Notes under the pieces: model-generated
The model's database searches: none
The model's input: only the letters and a program-made list of their open reading frames with translations
What the model was told of the DNA's origin: nothing
Origin: an uncultured Pseudokineococcus sp.
GTDB lineage: Bacteria > Actinomycetota > Actinomycetes > Actinomycetales > Quadrisphaeraceae
DNA length: 64,000 bases
Assembly (NCBI RefSeq): GCF_947499845.1
Contig: NZ_CANMPM010000001.1
Coordinates: 310,001 to 374,000 of the forward strand
Reading direction: 5' to 3'
Translations under genes and position numbers: made by a program
Shown here: piece by piece, positions 44,498-53,163 of the stretch
Layout: every line of letters starts with the position of its first letter
Position numbering within the stretch: the first letter of the stretch is position 1

Positions 44498-45832
44498 GTG
44501 AGCACCGAGCCCGCCGCCCAGCCCGAGCCCGCCGCCCAGCCCGAGCCCTTCGACGCCGTCGACGTCATCCGCGCCAAGCGCGACGGCGGGGCGCTGACCG
44601 ACGCCCAGGTGGACTGGGTCGTCGACGCCTACACCCGCGAGGTCGTCGCCGAGGAGCAGATGTCGGCGCTCGCCATGGCCGTGCTGCTCAACGGGATGAC
44701 CCGCGCCGAGACGGCGCGCTGGACGGCGGCGATGATCGCCTCGGGGGAGCGGCTCGACCTCTCCTCGGGCCTGTCGCGCCCCACGGCGGACAAGCACTCC
44801 ACCGGCGGGGTCGGCGACAAGATCACGCTCCCGCTGGCGCCCCTCGTCGCCGCCTGCGGCGCGGCCGTCCCCCAGCTGTCCGGGCGCGGCCTCGGCCACA
44901 CGGGCGGGACGCTCGACAAGATGGAGGCGATCCCCGGCTGGCGGGCGTCGCTGTCCACCGACGAGGTGCGCCGCCAGCTCGAGGACGTCGGCGCCGTCGT
45001 GTGCGCCGCGGGGGCCGACCTCGCGCCGGCCGACAAGCGCCTCTACGCGCTGCGCGACGTCACGGGCACGGTCGAGTCGGTGCCGCTCATCGCCAGCTCG
45101 ATCATGAGCAAGAAGATCGCCGAGGGCACCGACGCCCTGGTGCTCGACGTCAAGGTCGGCTCCGGCGCCTTCATGAAGGACCTCGAGCGCGCCCGCGAGC
45201 TCGCGGAGACCATGGTGGCGCTCGGCTCCGACGCCGGTGTGCGCACGGTGGCGCTGCTCACCGACATGTCGACGCCGCTCGGGCTGACGGCGGGCAACGC
45301 CCTCGAGGTGCGCGAGTCCGTCGACGTGCTCGCCGGCGGCGGCCCCCGCGACGTCGTCGACCTCACCCTGGCGCTGGCCCGCGAGATGCTCGCGGCCGCG
45401 GGCGTGGACGGGACGGACCCGGCCGACGCGCTCGCGGACGGGCGGGCGATGGACGTCTGGCGGCGCATGGTCGCCGCGCAGGGCGGGGACCCGGGCGCCG
45501 AGCTGCCCCGCGCCCGCGAGACGGACGTCGTCCTCGCGCCCGCCGACGGCGTCCTCGTGCGCCTCGACGCGCTCGCCGTCGGCGTCGCCGCCTGGCGCCT
45601 CGGGGCCGGGCGCGCGCGGCGGGAGGACCCGGTGCAGGCGGGGGCCGGCGTCGAGCTGCACGCCAAGCCGGGCGACGCCGTCCGCGCCGGCCAGCCGCTG
45701 ATGACCCTGCACACCGACACCCCGGAGCGCTTCGGGCGCGCCCGCGAGGCGCTCGAGGGCGCCGTGGACGTCGCCCCCGAGGGCTCCCGCCCCGACGTCC
45801 CGGAGCTCGTGCTCGACCGCGTCGGCGGCTGA
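44498..45832 (+). CDS. deoA: thymidine phosphorylase
   Basis: Phosphorolysis of thymidine (and other pyrimidine deoxynucleosides) to base and deoxyribose-1-phosphate. 444 residues, with a short EPAAQPEPAAQPEPF repeat at the start. Signatures: DVIRAKRDGG, KHSTGGVGDK (phosphate and nucleoside site), SGRGLGHTGGTLDK (family signature), LIASSIMSKK and DVKVGSGAFMK. The carboxy-terminal PYNP domain is present. GTG start with a leaderless-type promoter of its own, which fits its separation from cdd by the inserted block. Confidence 0.95.
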   Translation: MSTEPAAQPEPAAQPEPFDAVDVIRAKRDGGALTDAQVDWVVDAYTREVVAEEQMSALAMAVLLNGMTRAETARWTAAMIASGERLDLSSGLSRPTADKHSTGGVGDKITLPLAPLVAACGAAVPQLSGRGLGHTGGTLDKMEAIPGWRASLSTDEVRRQLEDVGAVVCAAGADLAPADKRLYALRDVTGTVESVPLIASSIMSKKIAEGTDALVLDVKVGSGAFMKDLERARELAETMVALGSDAGVRTVALLTDMSTPLGLTAGNALEVRESVDVLAGGGPRDVVDLTLALAREMLAAAGVDGTDPADALADGRAMDVWRRMVAAQGGDPGAELPRARETDVVLAPADGVLVRLDALAVGVAAWRLGAGRARREDPVQAGAGVELHAKPGDAVRAGQPLMTLHTDTPERFGRAREALEGAVDVAPEGSRPDVPELVLDRVGG

Positions 45833-45985
45833 GGCCCCTGCGGGGCCCGGGCTCCCCGTCGTGCTCGCCCCGCCCTGCTCGCCCGTCGTGCTCACCCCGT
45901 CCTGCTCGGGCTCGCGCTCCTCGGGCGGGACGCCCAGGGTGGGGCGCGTGCGGGCGGACGCCCGCCGAGGACACCAGGAGGACGC

Positions 45986-46306
45986 GTGAGCGAGCAGACG
46001 GGCAGCACCGGGGCCGACGGGACCGAGGGGGACCGCGCGGAGGAGCCGCGCGACGTCGACGTCTTCGACAACGCCGAGGTCGAGACCGTCCAGGCGGACC
46101 AGACGAACTACGTCTCCCGCTCCTCGGGCGGCGGCTCGGTCCCCGAGGACCAGGACGAGACCACCCACCTGCCGGACTCCACGGGCACCGCGGGCGGCGA
46201 CCCGCTGGCGGGCGTCACCGCGGGCGAGGACGCGCCCTCGACCGACGGGGCCGTCAGCGGTGACACCGGCCCCGAGCACCACGGCCAGCAGGGCGGCGGC
46301 TACTGA
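45986..46306 (+). CDS. acidic disordered protein of unknown function
   Basis: 106 residues, almost all Asp, Glu, Gly, Ser and Thr, with no hydrophobic core, no cysteine and a glycine-tyrosine end (HHGQQGGGY). The middle has VFDNAEVETVQADQTNYVS. The GTG start at 45986 has a clear AGGAGGACGC ribosome site. The clear start signal and frame argue for a real gene, but I recognise no family. It may be a soluble intrinsically disordered protein. Confidence 0.55.
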   Translation: MSEQTGSTGADGTEGDRAEEPRDVDVFDNAEVETVQADQTNYVSRSSGGGSVPEDQDETTHLPDSTGTAGGDPLAGVTAGEDAPSTDGAVSGDTGPEHHGQQGGGY

Positions 46307-46342
46307 CCCCCACCGCGCCGGGCCGGGGCCCGGGCGCCGGCG

Positions 46343-47092
46343 TCAGGACAGCTCGACCGGGTGCCCGAGGGTGATGCGCAGCAGCTCCTCGTAGCTGGTG
46401 CTCATCGCCGTGCCCGGGCGGCCCGCGGGCGCCCACAGGACGGCGTGGTCGCCCAGGGCGGTGTCGACGAGGACGACGTCGACCCGCAGGACGTCGGTCG
46501 GCAGGCCCGTCGGCGGGAGGTCCTCCGGGGCGCAGCCGGTGAGCGCCAGCACCTCGTGGGGGGCGGCGGCGCGGACGGCGGTGACGCCGAGGCCGGACGC
46601 CGCCCCCGCCACGTCCGTCGCGCGCACGCGCCGCCGCTGGGGCGCGAGGACGAGGACGGCCGGCACCTCGGCGTCACCGGCGGCGCGGCGCTCGGCCCCG
46701 CCGGCGGGCGGCGGCCACGGGCCCTCGTCCGGTTCCCCGCCGTACCGGGTGGCGGTCGGCGCGGACGGGTCCTCCTCCTCGACGAGCAGCAGGTGGCAGC
46801 GCACGAGCGCCCCGACGGGGACCCCCAGCTCGTCGGCGAGGTCCTCGGGGGAGCGGGCCACGTGGTCGAGGACGACGACGTCCGCCTCCGCCCCCGCGTC
46901 GGCGAGCGCCTGGCGCACCCGCGTGGTCCGGGGGTCGGCGTCCGCGAGCGCGACGACGTCGTCGCGGGCCGGGAGGCCCTCGGCGGCCGCAGCGGTCGAC
47001 GGCGTCGGCGGCGTGGCGCCCGGCGCCCCGGCGGCGACCTCGGGCGGCGTGGCGCCCGGCGCCCCGGCGGCGACGGCCTCGGGCGGCGACAT
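46343..47092 (-). CDS. YbaK/EbsC-type aminoacyl-tRNA deacylase domain protein
   Basis: 249 residues. Residues 1-40 are a low-complexity tail with a 12-residue repeat (VAAGAPGATPPE). The YbaK core follows: VVVLDHVARSPEDLADELGV, VRCHLLLVEEED, VRAAAPHEVLALTGCAPEDLPPTGL, VDVVLVDTALGDHAVLWAPAG and MSTSYEELLRIT. A hydrophilic insert of about 40 residues interrupts the core (about residues 105-145). The family removes wrongly attached amino acids from tRNA (Cys/Ala on tRNA-Pro), but some members are regulatory. The expected active Lys is replaced in LLLVEEED, so activity is uncertain. Confidence 0.75.
   Translation of the reverse strand: MSPPEAVAAGAPGATPPEVAAGAPGATPPTPSTAAAAEGLPARDDVVALADADPRTTRVRQALADAGAEADVVVLDHVARSPEDLADELGVPVGALVRCHLLLVEEEDPSAPTATRYGGEPDEGPWPPPAGGAERRAAGDAEVPAVLVLAPQRRRVRATDVAGAASGLGVTAVRAAAPHEVLALTGCAPEDLPPTGLPTDVLRVDVVLVDTALGDHAVLWAPAGRPGTAMSTSYEELLRITLGHPVELS
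47007..47074 (-). repeat. 36-bp coding direct repeat in the YbaK gene
   Basis: A segment of at least 32 bases at 47007-47038 recurs exactly at 47043-47074, giving two copies of a 12-residue AAGAPGATPP block. Confidence 0.85.
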
Positions 47093-47098
47093 GCGCGG

Positions 47099-47104
47099 AG
47101 GCTA
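47099..47104 (-). promoter_or_regulatory. -10 element, leaderless start of the YbaK gene
   Basis: TAGCCT on the minus strand ends 6 bases before ATG 47092. Confidence 0.5.
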
Positions 47105-47271
47105 GTGGGGCCGGGCCCCGGCGCCGCCACCGCCCGGGCGCGACGCGCCGCGGTGCCCGCCGTGCGCCCGTGGTCCGCGCCCCGGTGCCCTCGCCCGTGC
47201 CCTCGCCGGGTCGTCCTCCGCCGGCCCACCGGCGTGTCCTCGGGACGCCCGCGGCGTGTCCTCGGCTCGTC

Positions 47272-47301
47272 TTGACGGCTGTCGGTGGGCCGCGCTTCAC
47301 T
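47272..47301 (+). promoter_or_regulatory. promoter of the DUF6504-HEPN-dnaE2 cassette
   Basis: -35 TTGACG (47272-47277), 18-base spacer, -10 TTCACT (47296-47301). The LexA box starts 9 bases later, over the expected start point of the RNA. Confidence 0.55.
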
Positions 47302-47309
47302 CCTGTGCG

Positions 47310-47325
47310 TCGAACAGGTGTTCGA
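47310..47325 (+). promoter_or_regulatory. LexA (SOS) box
   Basis: TCGAACAGGTGTTCGA: GAAC-N4-GTTC with flanking TC/GA symmetry, the actinobacterial and Gram-positive SOS-box consensus. It sits on the predicted transcription start of an operon containing dnaE2, which is an SOS gene in mycobacteria. Confidence 0.88.
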
Positions 47326-47371
47326 CACGAGGTGGGCCTCCGTCGGCGGGGCCCGGGCCGGAGGGGGCAGC

Positions 47372-47767
47372 GTGGCACGCACCTACGACGACGAGGTCGA
47401 CGTCCGCACCGCACCGCGGGCGGGGGCGTCCGAGGGCGAGCCCGCGGACGGCGCCGCCGCCGAGCAGCCCGCGGCCTTCGTCTGGCACGGCCGGCTGCAC
47501 GTCGTGCGCGCCGTCCTCGGCCGGTGGTACGAGCGCCGGGCCTGGTGGGAGCAGGACCCCCAGCGCGCGGAGGAGGCGCCCGTGCTGGTGGCCGCCGGGT
47601 CGGCCGCGCCGAGGGCCTCGCGGGCCGTCCGGGCGCCGTCGCTGGACCGGGAGGTCTGGCAGGTCGAGGCCAGCGCCGGTCGGGCCGCCGGCAGCGGCGT
47701 GTACGAGCTGTGCCGCGAGGACCCCGCCGTGCCCGGCGGGTGGACCCTGCGCCGCGTGGACGACTGA
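47372..47767 (+). CDS. DUF6504 protein of the mutagenesis cassette
   Basis: 131 residues. Core text: MARTYDDEVDVRTA, AAFVWHGRLHVVRAVLGRWYERRAWW, VWQVEASAGRAAGSGVYELC and GWTLRRVDD. This is recognisable as DUF6504, a small family found beside dnaE2/imuB-type genes in actinobacteria. GTG 47372 is preferred; an in-frame earlier start would run through the LexA box. First gene of the SOS transcript, 9 bases ahead of the HEPN gene. Its biochemical role is unknown; position suggests a helper of translesion synthesis. Confidence 0.78.
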   Translation: MARTYDDEVDVRTAPRAGASEGEPADGAAAEQPAAFVWHGRLHVVRAVLGRWYERRAWWEQDPQRAEEAPVLVAAGSAAPRASRAVRAPSLDREVWQVEASAGRAAGSGVYELCREDPAVPGGWTLRRVDD

Positions 47768-47776
47768 GGGGGCCCG

Positions 47777-48361
47777 GTGACGACGACGAGCACGACCAGC
47801 AGGACGAGCACGACGGGCAGGACGAGCACGACGGGCGCGGCGGTGCGCGGCGCGGCGCCCACGGGTCGGGGCGGGAGCGCCGACCGGGGGGCCGGGCCGG
47901 TGCTCGCAGGCCGGCCGGCCGCCGCCGCGGCCGACCTGCTGGCGCGCGCCCGTGACGGCCTCGGGGCCGCGCGCGCCGCCGGCAGCCCGGGCGAGCGCTA
48001 CGTGGCCGCGCACCTGGCGGCCCTGCGCAGCGCCGCCGCCGTCCTCGCGGTGCGGGGGCGCCCGCGGCGCGGCGCCGTCCTCGGGGTGTGGCAGGTGCTC
48101 CCGCGGGTCTGCCCGGAGCTCGCCGAGTGGGCGCTGCTGTTCGCGGCCGGGGCGCCGCGCCGGGCCGCCGTCGAGGCGGGCCGCACCGGCGTCGTCAGCG
48201 CGCGCGACGCGGACGACCTGCTGCGCGACGCCGAGGCGTTCACCGGGGTGGTCGCCGACGTCCTCGGGCTGCCGCGCCCGGTGCCGACGGGGCCGGTCGG
48301 GCTCGTCGCGGCCGGCGCCCGGCCCGGACGCGTCGGTGCGCCCGGCGCCGGCGGAGGCTGA
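47777..48361 (+). CDS. SAV_6107-type HEPN-domain protein
   Basis: 194 residues. The first 45 are a Ser/Thr/Gly/Arg low-complexity tail built on a DNA repeat. The helical HEPN domain follows, with LLARARDGLGAARAA, then ERYVAAHLAALRSAAAVLAV, which holds an R74-x4-H79 motif of the kind used by HEPN ribonucleases, and CPELAEWALLFAAGA and SARDADDLLRDAEAF. This family occurs next to dnaE2 and dinB in actinobacteria. GTG start 9 bases after DUF6504; dnaE2 starts 3 bases after its stop, so it is SOS-controlled. Confidence 0.78.
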   Translation: MTTTSTTSRTSTTGRTSTTGAAVRGAAPTGRGGSADRGAGPVLAGRPAAAAADLLARARDGLGAARAAGSPGERYVAAHLAALRSAAAVLAVRGRPRRGAVLGVWQVLPRVCPELAEWALLFAAGAPRRAAVEAGRTGVVSARDADDLLRDAEAFTGVVADVLGLPRPVPTGPVGLVAAGARPGRVGAPGAGGG

Positions 48362-48364
48362 GCC

Positions 48365-51300
48365 GTGCCCTTCCCGCACCTGCACGTCGCGTCGGGGTAC
48401 TCGCTGCGGCACGGGGTCTCGAGCCCCGACGCGCTCGTGGCCCGGGCCGCCGAGCTGGGGCTCGACACCCTCGCCCTCACCGACCGCGACGGCCTGTACG
48501 GCGCCGTCAAGCACGTCACGGCCTGCTCGGAGGCGGGCCTGGCGCCGGTCCTCGGGGTCGACCTCGCGGTCGAGCCGTCCGGGCTGGCCGACGGGCTGCC
48601 CGCGTGGGCCGACCCCTCCCGGGCCGTGCGCGAGCGCGCGGCGGCGGGGGGCCCGGCGCGGGGCGGCGCGGCGGTCGACCCCCGCCTGCCCCGCGTGACC
48701 GTCCTCGCCCACGCGGGCGGCACCGACGCCGACGGGCGTCGGCACCGGCGGTCGGCCCCGGCGGGCTCCGAGGTGCTCGCCCCCGGCGAGGGGTGGGCGG
48801 CGCTGTGCCGGCTGGTCTCGGCCACCCACCTGCGGGGCGAGCGCGGCGCGCCCGTCACCGCTCTCGACCTCGTCGCCGAGCACGCCACCGGCGCCCGCAC
48901 GGGGGCCCCCGCGCTCACCGTGCTGCTCGGCCCGGCCTCCGAGCTCGGCCGCGCCGTCCTCGCCCGGCGCGACGACGTCGCGCGCGCCGTCCTCGCCCGC
49001 TGGTACGACGCGCTGCCGCTGGGCTCGCTGGCCGTCGAGGTCGTCTGCCACGACGGACCCCCGGGCAGCGCGGGCAGCCTCGCCCACGCCGGGCGCATGC
49101 TCGCCCTCGCCCGCGCCGCGGGGCTGCCCGCCGTGCTCACCGGCGCCGTCCGCCACGCCCGCCCCGAGGGTGCGCGCACGGCCGACGTGCTCGACGCCAC
49201 CCGGCGCCTCGTGCCGCTCGACCTGCGCCACCTGGACCGCACGAGCTCGCGGGCGCACCTCACCGGCACGGCGGAGATGCGCGACGTCGCCGCCCGCGTC
49301 GAGGACGCCGCCGGCGCCGCGGGGGAGCGGACCGCCCGCGGGGCGGGCGGGGCGGGCGGGCCGGGGCTCCTGCGCTGCACGGACCGCCTCGCCGAGCGGT
49401 GCCGCCTGGACCCGGCGGCCGACCTCGGCATCGGCCGGGTGCACCTGCCGGAGGCCTCGGTGCTCGGCGTCGAGGGCGACCTCGACCTCGCCCTGCGGCT
49501 GCGGTGCGAGGGCGCCGTGGGCTCCCGCTACCCGGGGGCGTCGGCCGCGCACCTGCGCCGCGTCACCGACCGGCTGGAGGAGGAGCTCGCCGTCATCCGC
49601 CGGCTCGGGTACCCGTCGTACTTCCTCACCGTGGCGCAGGTCTGCGACGAGGTCCGCGGCCTCGGGGTGCGCGTGGCCGCGCGCGGGTCCGGCGCGGGGA
49701 GCCTCGTCAACCACCTGCTCGGCGTCTCCGGCGTCGAGCCGCTGTCCCAGGGCCTGCTCATGGAGCGTTTCTGCACCGTGCAGCGGGCCCAGCTGCCCGA
49801 CATCGACGTCGACGTCGAGTCCGCCCGCCGCGAGGAGGTCTACGCCCGCGTCGTCGAGCGCTTCGGCGGCGAGCGGGTCAGCGCCGTCTCGATGATGGAC
49901 ACCTACCGGGTGCGCCACGCCGTCCGCGACGTCGGGGCGGCGCTCGGCATGCCGCCGTCCGAGGTCGGCGCCATCGCCACGTCCTTCCCGCACGTGCGGG
50001 CGCGCGACGCCCGGGCGGCGATCGCCGAGCTGCCCGAGCTGCGCGCCTCCGGGCTGGGCCACGAGCGCCTGTCCCTGCTGCTCGACCTCGTCGAGGACCT
50101 CGACGCCCTGCCCCGCCACGTGGCCCTGCACCCCTGCGGGGTGCTGCTGTCCGACGCGGGCCTCGGGGACCGCACGCCCGTCGAGGCCAGCTGGGCGGGC
50201 TTCCCCATGAGCCAGTTCGACAAGGACGACGTCGAGGTCCTCGGGCTGCTCAAGCTCGACGTCCTCGGCATCCGCATGCAGTCCGCCATGGCCCACGCCG
50301 TCGCCGAGGTCGAGCGGGTCGACGGGCCGGCCGCGGCCGCGGCCGGCGGGCACGGCGAGGACGCGCCGTACCTCGACCCGGCCACCGGCCGGATCGACCT
50401 CGACGCCGTCCCCCTCGACGACGAGCCCACCTACCGGCTCGTGCGCTCCGCGCGCACCCTCGGCTGCTTCCAGATCGAGTCGCCCGGCCAGCGCGAGCTC
50501 GTGGGCCGTTTCGCGCCGCAGGACTTCGCCGACCTCGTCACCGACATCTCGCTGTTCCGGCCCGGACCGGTGAAGTCCGACATGATCACCCCCTTCCTGC
50601 GCGCCCGGCAGGGCTGGGACCCGCCGCAGCGGGTGCACCCCCTCGTCGACCCGGCGCTGGAGGAGACCTGCGGGGTCGTCGTCTTCCACGAGCAGGTCAT
50701 CCGGCTCGTGGCCTCCACCACGGGCGTCGACCTCGCCGAGGCCGACGAGGTCCGCCGGCGCCTCGGCACCCGCGAGGGGCAGGCCGAGGTGCGCGAGCAG
50801 TGGTTCCCCCTCGCGGCCGCCCGCGGGCTGGACGGCGCCGAGGCCGAGCGGGTCTGGGAGGTGCTGGCCGCGTTCGCCTCGTTCGGGTTCTGCAAGGCCC
50901 ACGCCGCCGCCTTCGCCCTGCCCACCTACCAGTCCGCGTGGCTCAAGACCCACCACCCGGCGGCCTTCCTGGCCGGGGTGCTCACCCACGACCCCGGCAT
51001 GTACCCCAAGCGGCTCGTGCTCGACGACGCCCGCAACCTCGGCATCGCCGTGCTCGGCCTCGACGTCAACGCCTCCGACGCCGTGTACCGGGTCGAGCGG
51101 GTCGAGGTCGGACGCGACGGGGACGAGCGGGACGGGGGCGACGGGGCAGAGGAGGACGGAGCCGGTGAGGGCCGCGCAGCCCCGCGCCGCCCCGGAGCGC
51201 GAGCCGTCGACCCGCCGGCGCCGGACGACGGGCCACGCGTCCCCGTGCCGGGGCGGGACGGCGAGCCGCCGTGGCGGGGCGCCGCCCTGCGCACCGACGC

Positions 51301-52999
51301 GGCCGTCCCGGACGCCCGCGGGTACGGCATCCGGCTCTCCCTCGCCGACGTCAAGGGCATCAGCGACGCCGAGGTGGCGCGGATCGTGGCGGGGCGGCCC
51401 TACGCCTCCCTGCAGGACCTGTGGGAGCGGGCACGGCCCAGCCGCCCCGTCGCCGAGCGGCTCGTGCTCGCGGGGGCGCTGGACTCGGTCCACGGCACGG
51501 GCCCCGGGGCGCCCGCGCGGCGCCGGGGCGTCGTCACCCGCCGGGACCTGCTGCTGCAGCTCGGCGACCTCGACCGGTGGACGCGCGGCGCCGACCGGGC
51601 CGCCGTCCGCGCCGGGGGTCGGCGCGGGCGCCCGTCCGTGTCGTCCTCCGTGTCGCCCCCCGGGCCCGCGGGGCGGGTGTCCGCACCGCTGCCCGCGCGG
51701 CCGGGGTCCCGCGACGCCGGGCGGGCGGGCGGGCCGACCGGGCCGGGGCGGTGGGGAGGTCCGGACGTCGCCGCCGCCGCGGCCCGCCAGTCGCGGGCGG
51801 CGGCGCCCGCCCCGGCCGCGGGCGCGCTCGAGGTCCAGCTGGCGCTCGACGTCGGTGGCCCGGGGGAGGCGCCCCCGTCCGGCCTGCCGGAGATGACGGG
51901 CGCCGAGCGGGTGCGCGCCGAGCTCGACGTGCTGGGCCTGGACGCGAGCGCTCACGTGCTCGACTTCTACGCCCCGCTGCTGCGGGCGCTCGCCACCACC
52001 GGCTCGCGCGAGCTGGTGGGGCGGCGCGCGCGCAGCGAGGTGCTCGTGGCCGGGGTCAAGGTGGCCACGCAGACGCCGCCGATCCGCTCCGGGCGGCGGG
52101 TGGTGTTCCTCACCCTCGACGACTCGACGGGCCCCGTCGACGCGACGTTCTTCGAGGACGTGCAGGGGCCCTGCGCCGCGACGGTCTTCGGCTCGTGGCT
52201 GCTCGTCGTGCGGGGGGTGCTGCGCCGCACGGGCCCCCGCGGGGTGTCCCTGCGCGCCACCGGCGCCTGGGACCTCCCGGCGCTGTGGGCGGTCTGGTCC
52301 GCGGGCGGGGACCGGGCGCTGCGCGAGGCCCTCGCGGCCCTGCCCGGCCCCGGGGAGGCCACCGCCTACGACGAGGCCGCCGTGGTCGGCGCGGCGGGCT
52401 CGCGCTCCCCCCGACCGGTGGCGGCCGGGGCCCCGGACCGGGCGCGCCACCTCGGGGCGCCCGCCGCCCGGTGGATCGCCGTGGAGCAGCGCACCGGGCG
52501 CACCGTCGGCACCGGGCGCGACGACGGCGCTCTGCGCGACGACGGGCCCAGCCGCGCGGCGGGCGCCGAGGCGGAGCGCTCGGCCGCCGCGGCCTTCCGC
52601 CGGGCCGTGGCCGTCGCGTCGCGCTCGGCCGCCGCGGCCGCCGCCGTGGAGGAGGCCGAGGAGGCGGCCGCCGTCTCGGCCGCGTCCGGGCTCGGGGCGG
52701 GGGCCACGGGCACCGAGGGGGCCCCGAGGGCGCGCCGCGTCCTGGTCCACGCCAGCGGCTTCCGGCAGTCGCCGTACAGCGACGTCGGGCCGCCCGGGGG
52801 CGACGTGCGCGACACCCGCGGGATGGCCCGCGGCGGCCGTCCGGGCGGAGCCGCTCGTGGCTCCGCCGGCTCCGACCGCGCCGCCCAGGACCGGGCAGCC
52901 CAGGACCGGGCAGCCCAGGACCGGGCAGCCCAGGACCGGGGGGCGGCCGGGGCGCCCCGCAAGCTCTGGCACTCCAGCTCCGGGAGCTCGGGCCGGTGA
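48365..52999 (+). CDS. dnaE2: error-prone DNA polymerase III alpha subunit DnaE2
   Basis: Damage-inducible translesion polymerase. 1544 residues, against about 1050-1150 for the family. PHP domain: FPHLHVASGYSLRHGVSSPD, LALTDRDGLYG. Polymerase palm: catalytic D481 and D483 in PDIDVDVES, third Asp D632 in KLDVLGIRMQ. Fingers and thumb: FRPGPVKSDM, FGFCKAHAAAFA. Extra length comes from an insert near 910-970, a linker of about 100 residues near 1090-1180 and a long tail with DRAAQ repeats, after which the normal end KLWHSSSGSSGR returns. GTG start 3 bases behind the HEPN gene. Confidence 0.94.
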   Translation: MPFPHLHVASGYSLRHGVSSPDALVARAAELGLDTLALTDRDGLYGAVKHVTACSEAGLAPVLGVDLAVEPSGLADGLPAWADPSRAVRERAAAGGPARGGAAVDPRLPRVTVLAHAGGTDADGRRHRRSAPAGSEVLAPGEGWAALCRLVSATHLRGERGAPVTALDLVAEHATGARTGAPALTVLLGPASELGRAVLARRDDVARAVLARWYDALPLGSLAVEVVCHDGPPGSAGSLAHAGRMLALARAAGLPAVLTGAVRHARPEGARTADVLDATRRLVPLDLRHLDRTSSRAHLTGTAEMRDVAARVEDAAGAAGERTARGAGGAGGPGLLRCTDRLAERCRLDPAADLGIGRVHLPEASVLGVEGDLDLALRLRCEGAVGSRYPGASAAHLRRVTDRLEEELAVIRRLGYPSYFLTVAQVCDEVRGLGVRVAARGSGAGSLVNHLLGVSGVEPLSQGLLMERFCTVQRAQLPDIDVDVESARREEVYARVVERFGGERVSAVSMMDTYRVRHAVRDVGAALGMPPSEVGAIATSFPHVRARDARAAIAELPELRASGLGHERLSLLLDLVEDLDALPRHVALHPCGVLLSDAGLGDRTPVEASWAGFPMSQFDKDDVEVLGLLKLDVLGIRMQSAMAHAVAEVERVDGPAAAAAGGHGEDAPYLDPATGRIDLDAVPLDDEPTYRLVRSARTLGCFQIESPGQRELVGRFAPQDFADLVTDISLFRPGPVKSDMITPFLRARQGWDPPQRVHPLVDPALEETCGVVVFHEQVIRLVASTTGVDLAEADEVRRRLGTREGQAEVREQWFPLAAARGLDGAEAERVWEVLAAFASFGFCKAHAAAFALPTYQSAWLKTHHPAAFLAGVLTHDPGMYPKRLVLDDARNLGIAVLGLDVNASDAVYRVERVEVGRDGDERDGGDGAEEDGAGEGRAAPRRPGARAVDPPAPDDGPRVPVPGRDGEPPWRGAALRTDAAVPDARGYGIRLSLADVKGISDAEVARIVAGRPYASLQDLWERARPSRPVAERLVLAGALDSVHGTGPGAPARRRGVVTRRDLLLQLGDLDRWTRGADRAAVRAGGRRGRPSVSSSVSPPGPAGRVSAPLPARPGSRDAGRAGGPTGPGRWGGPDVAAAAARQSRAAAPAPAAGALEVQLALDVGGPGEAPPSGLPEMTGAERVRAELDVLGLDASAHVLDFYAPLLRALATTGSRELVGRRARSEVLVAGVKVATQTPPIRSGRRVVFLTLDDSTGPVDATFFEDVQGPCAATVFGSWLLVVRGVLRRTGPRGVSLRATGAWDLPALWAVWSAGGDRALREALAALPGPGEATAYDEAAVVGAAGSRSPRPVAAGAPDRARHLGAPAARWIAVEQRTGRTVGTGRDDGALRDDGPSRAAGAEAERSAAAAFRRAVAVASRSAAAAAAVEEAEEAAAVSAASGLGAGATGTEGAPRARRVLVHASGFRQSPYSDVGPPGGDVRDTRGMARGGRPGGAARGSAGSDRAAQDRAAQDRAAQDRAAQDRGAAGAPRKLWHSSSGSSGR
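52874..52939 (+). repeat. 15-bp coding tandem repeat in the dnaE2 tail
   Basis: Unit GACCGGGCAGCCCAG, four copies (the first diverged) plus a partial one, encoding DRAAQ repeats. Confidence 0.9.
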
Positions 53000-53126
53000 G
53001 CGCGCACGAGCCCGCCGCCGCGCCGGCCCGCGGCCACCGGGGCGCGGCCGCGCCCGTCCGCCGCCCGCGGGGAGCGGTCGCGCCCGTCCGCGGTCCGCGG
53101 GGCTCCGCCGTGCCGGGAGGCCTCAC

Positions 53127-53148
53127 TAGGGTGGGTGGGCGCCCACCC
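53127..53148 (+). promoter_or_regulatory. -10 element with a 16-bp palindrome at the start point
   Basis: TAGGGT (53127-53132) is immediately followed by GGGTGGGC joined to its complement GCCCACCC (53133-53148), then a GGAGGAGG ribosome site for the methyltransferase gene. The palindrome could be an operator or a 5' hairpin. Confidence 0.5.
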
Positions 53149-53163
53149 GGAGGAGGCCCCGAC

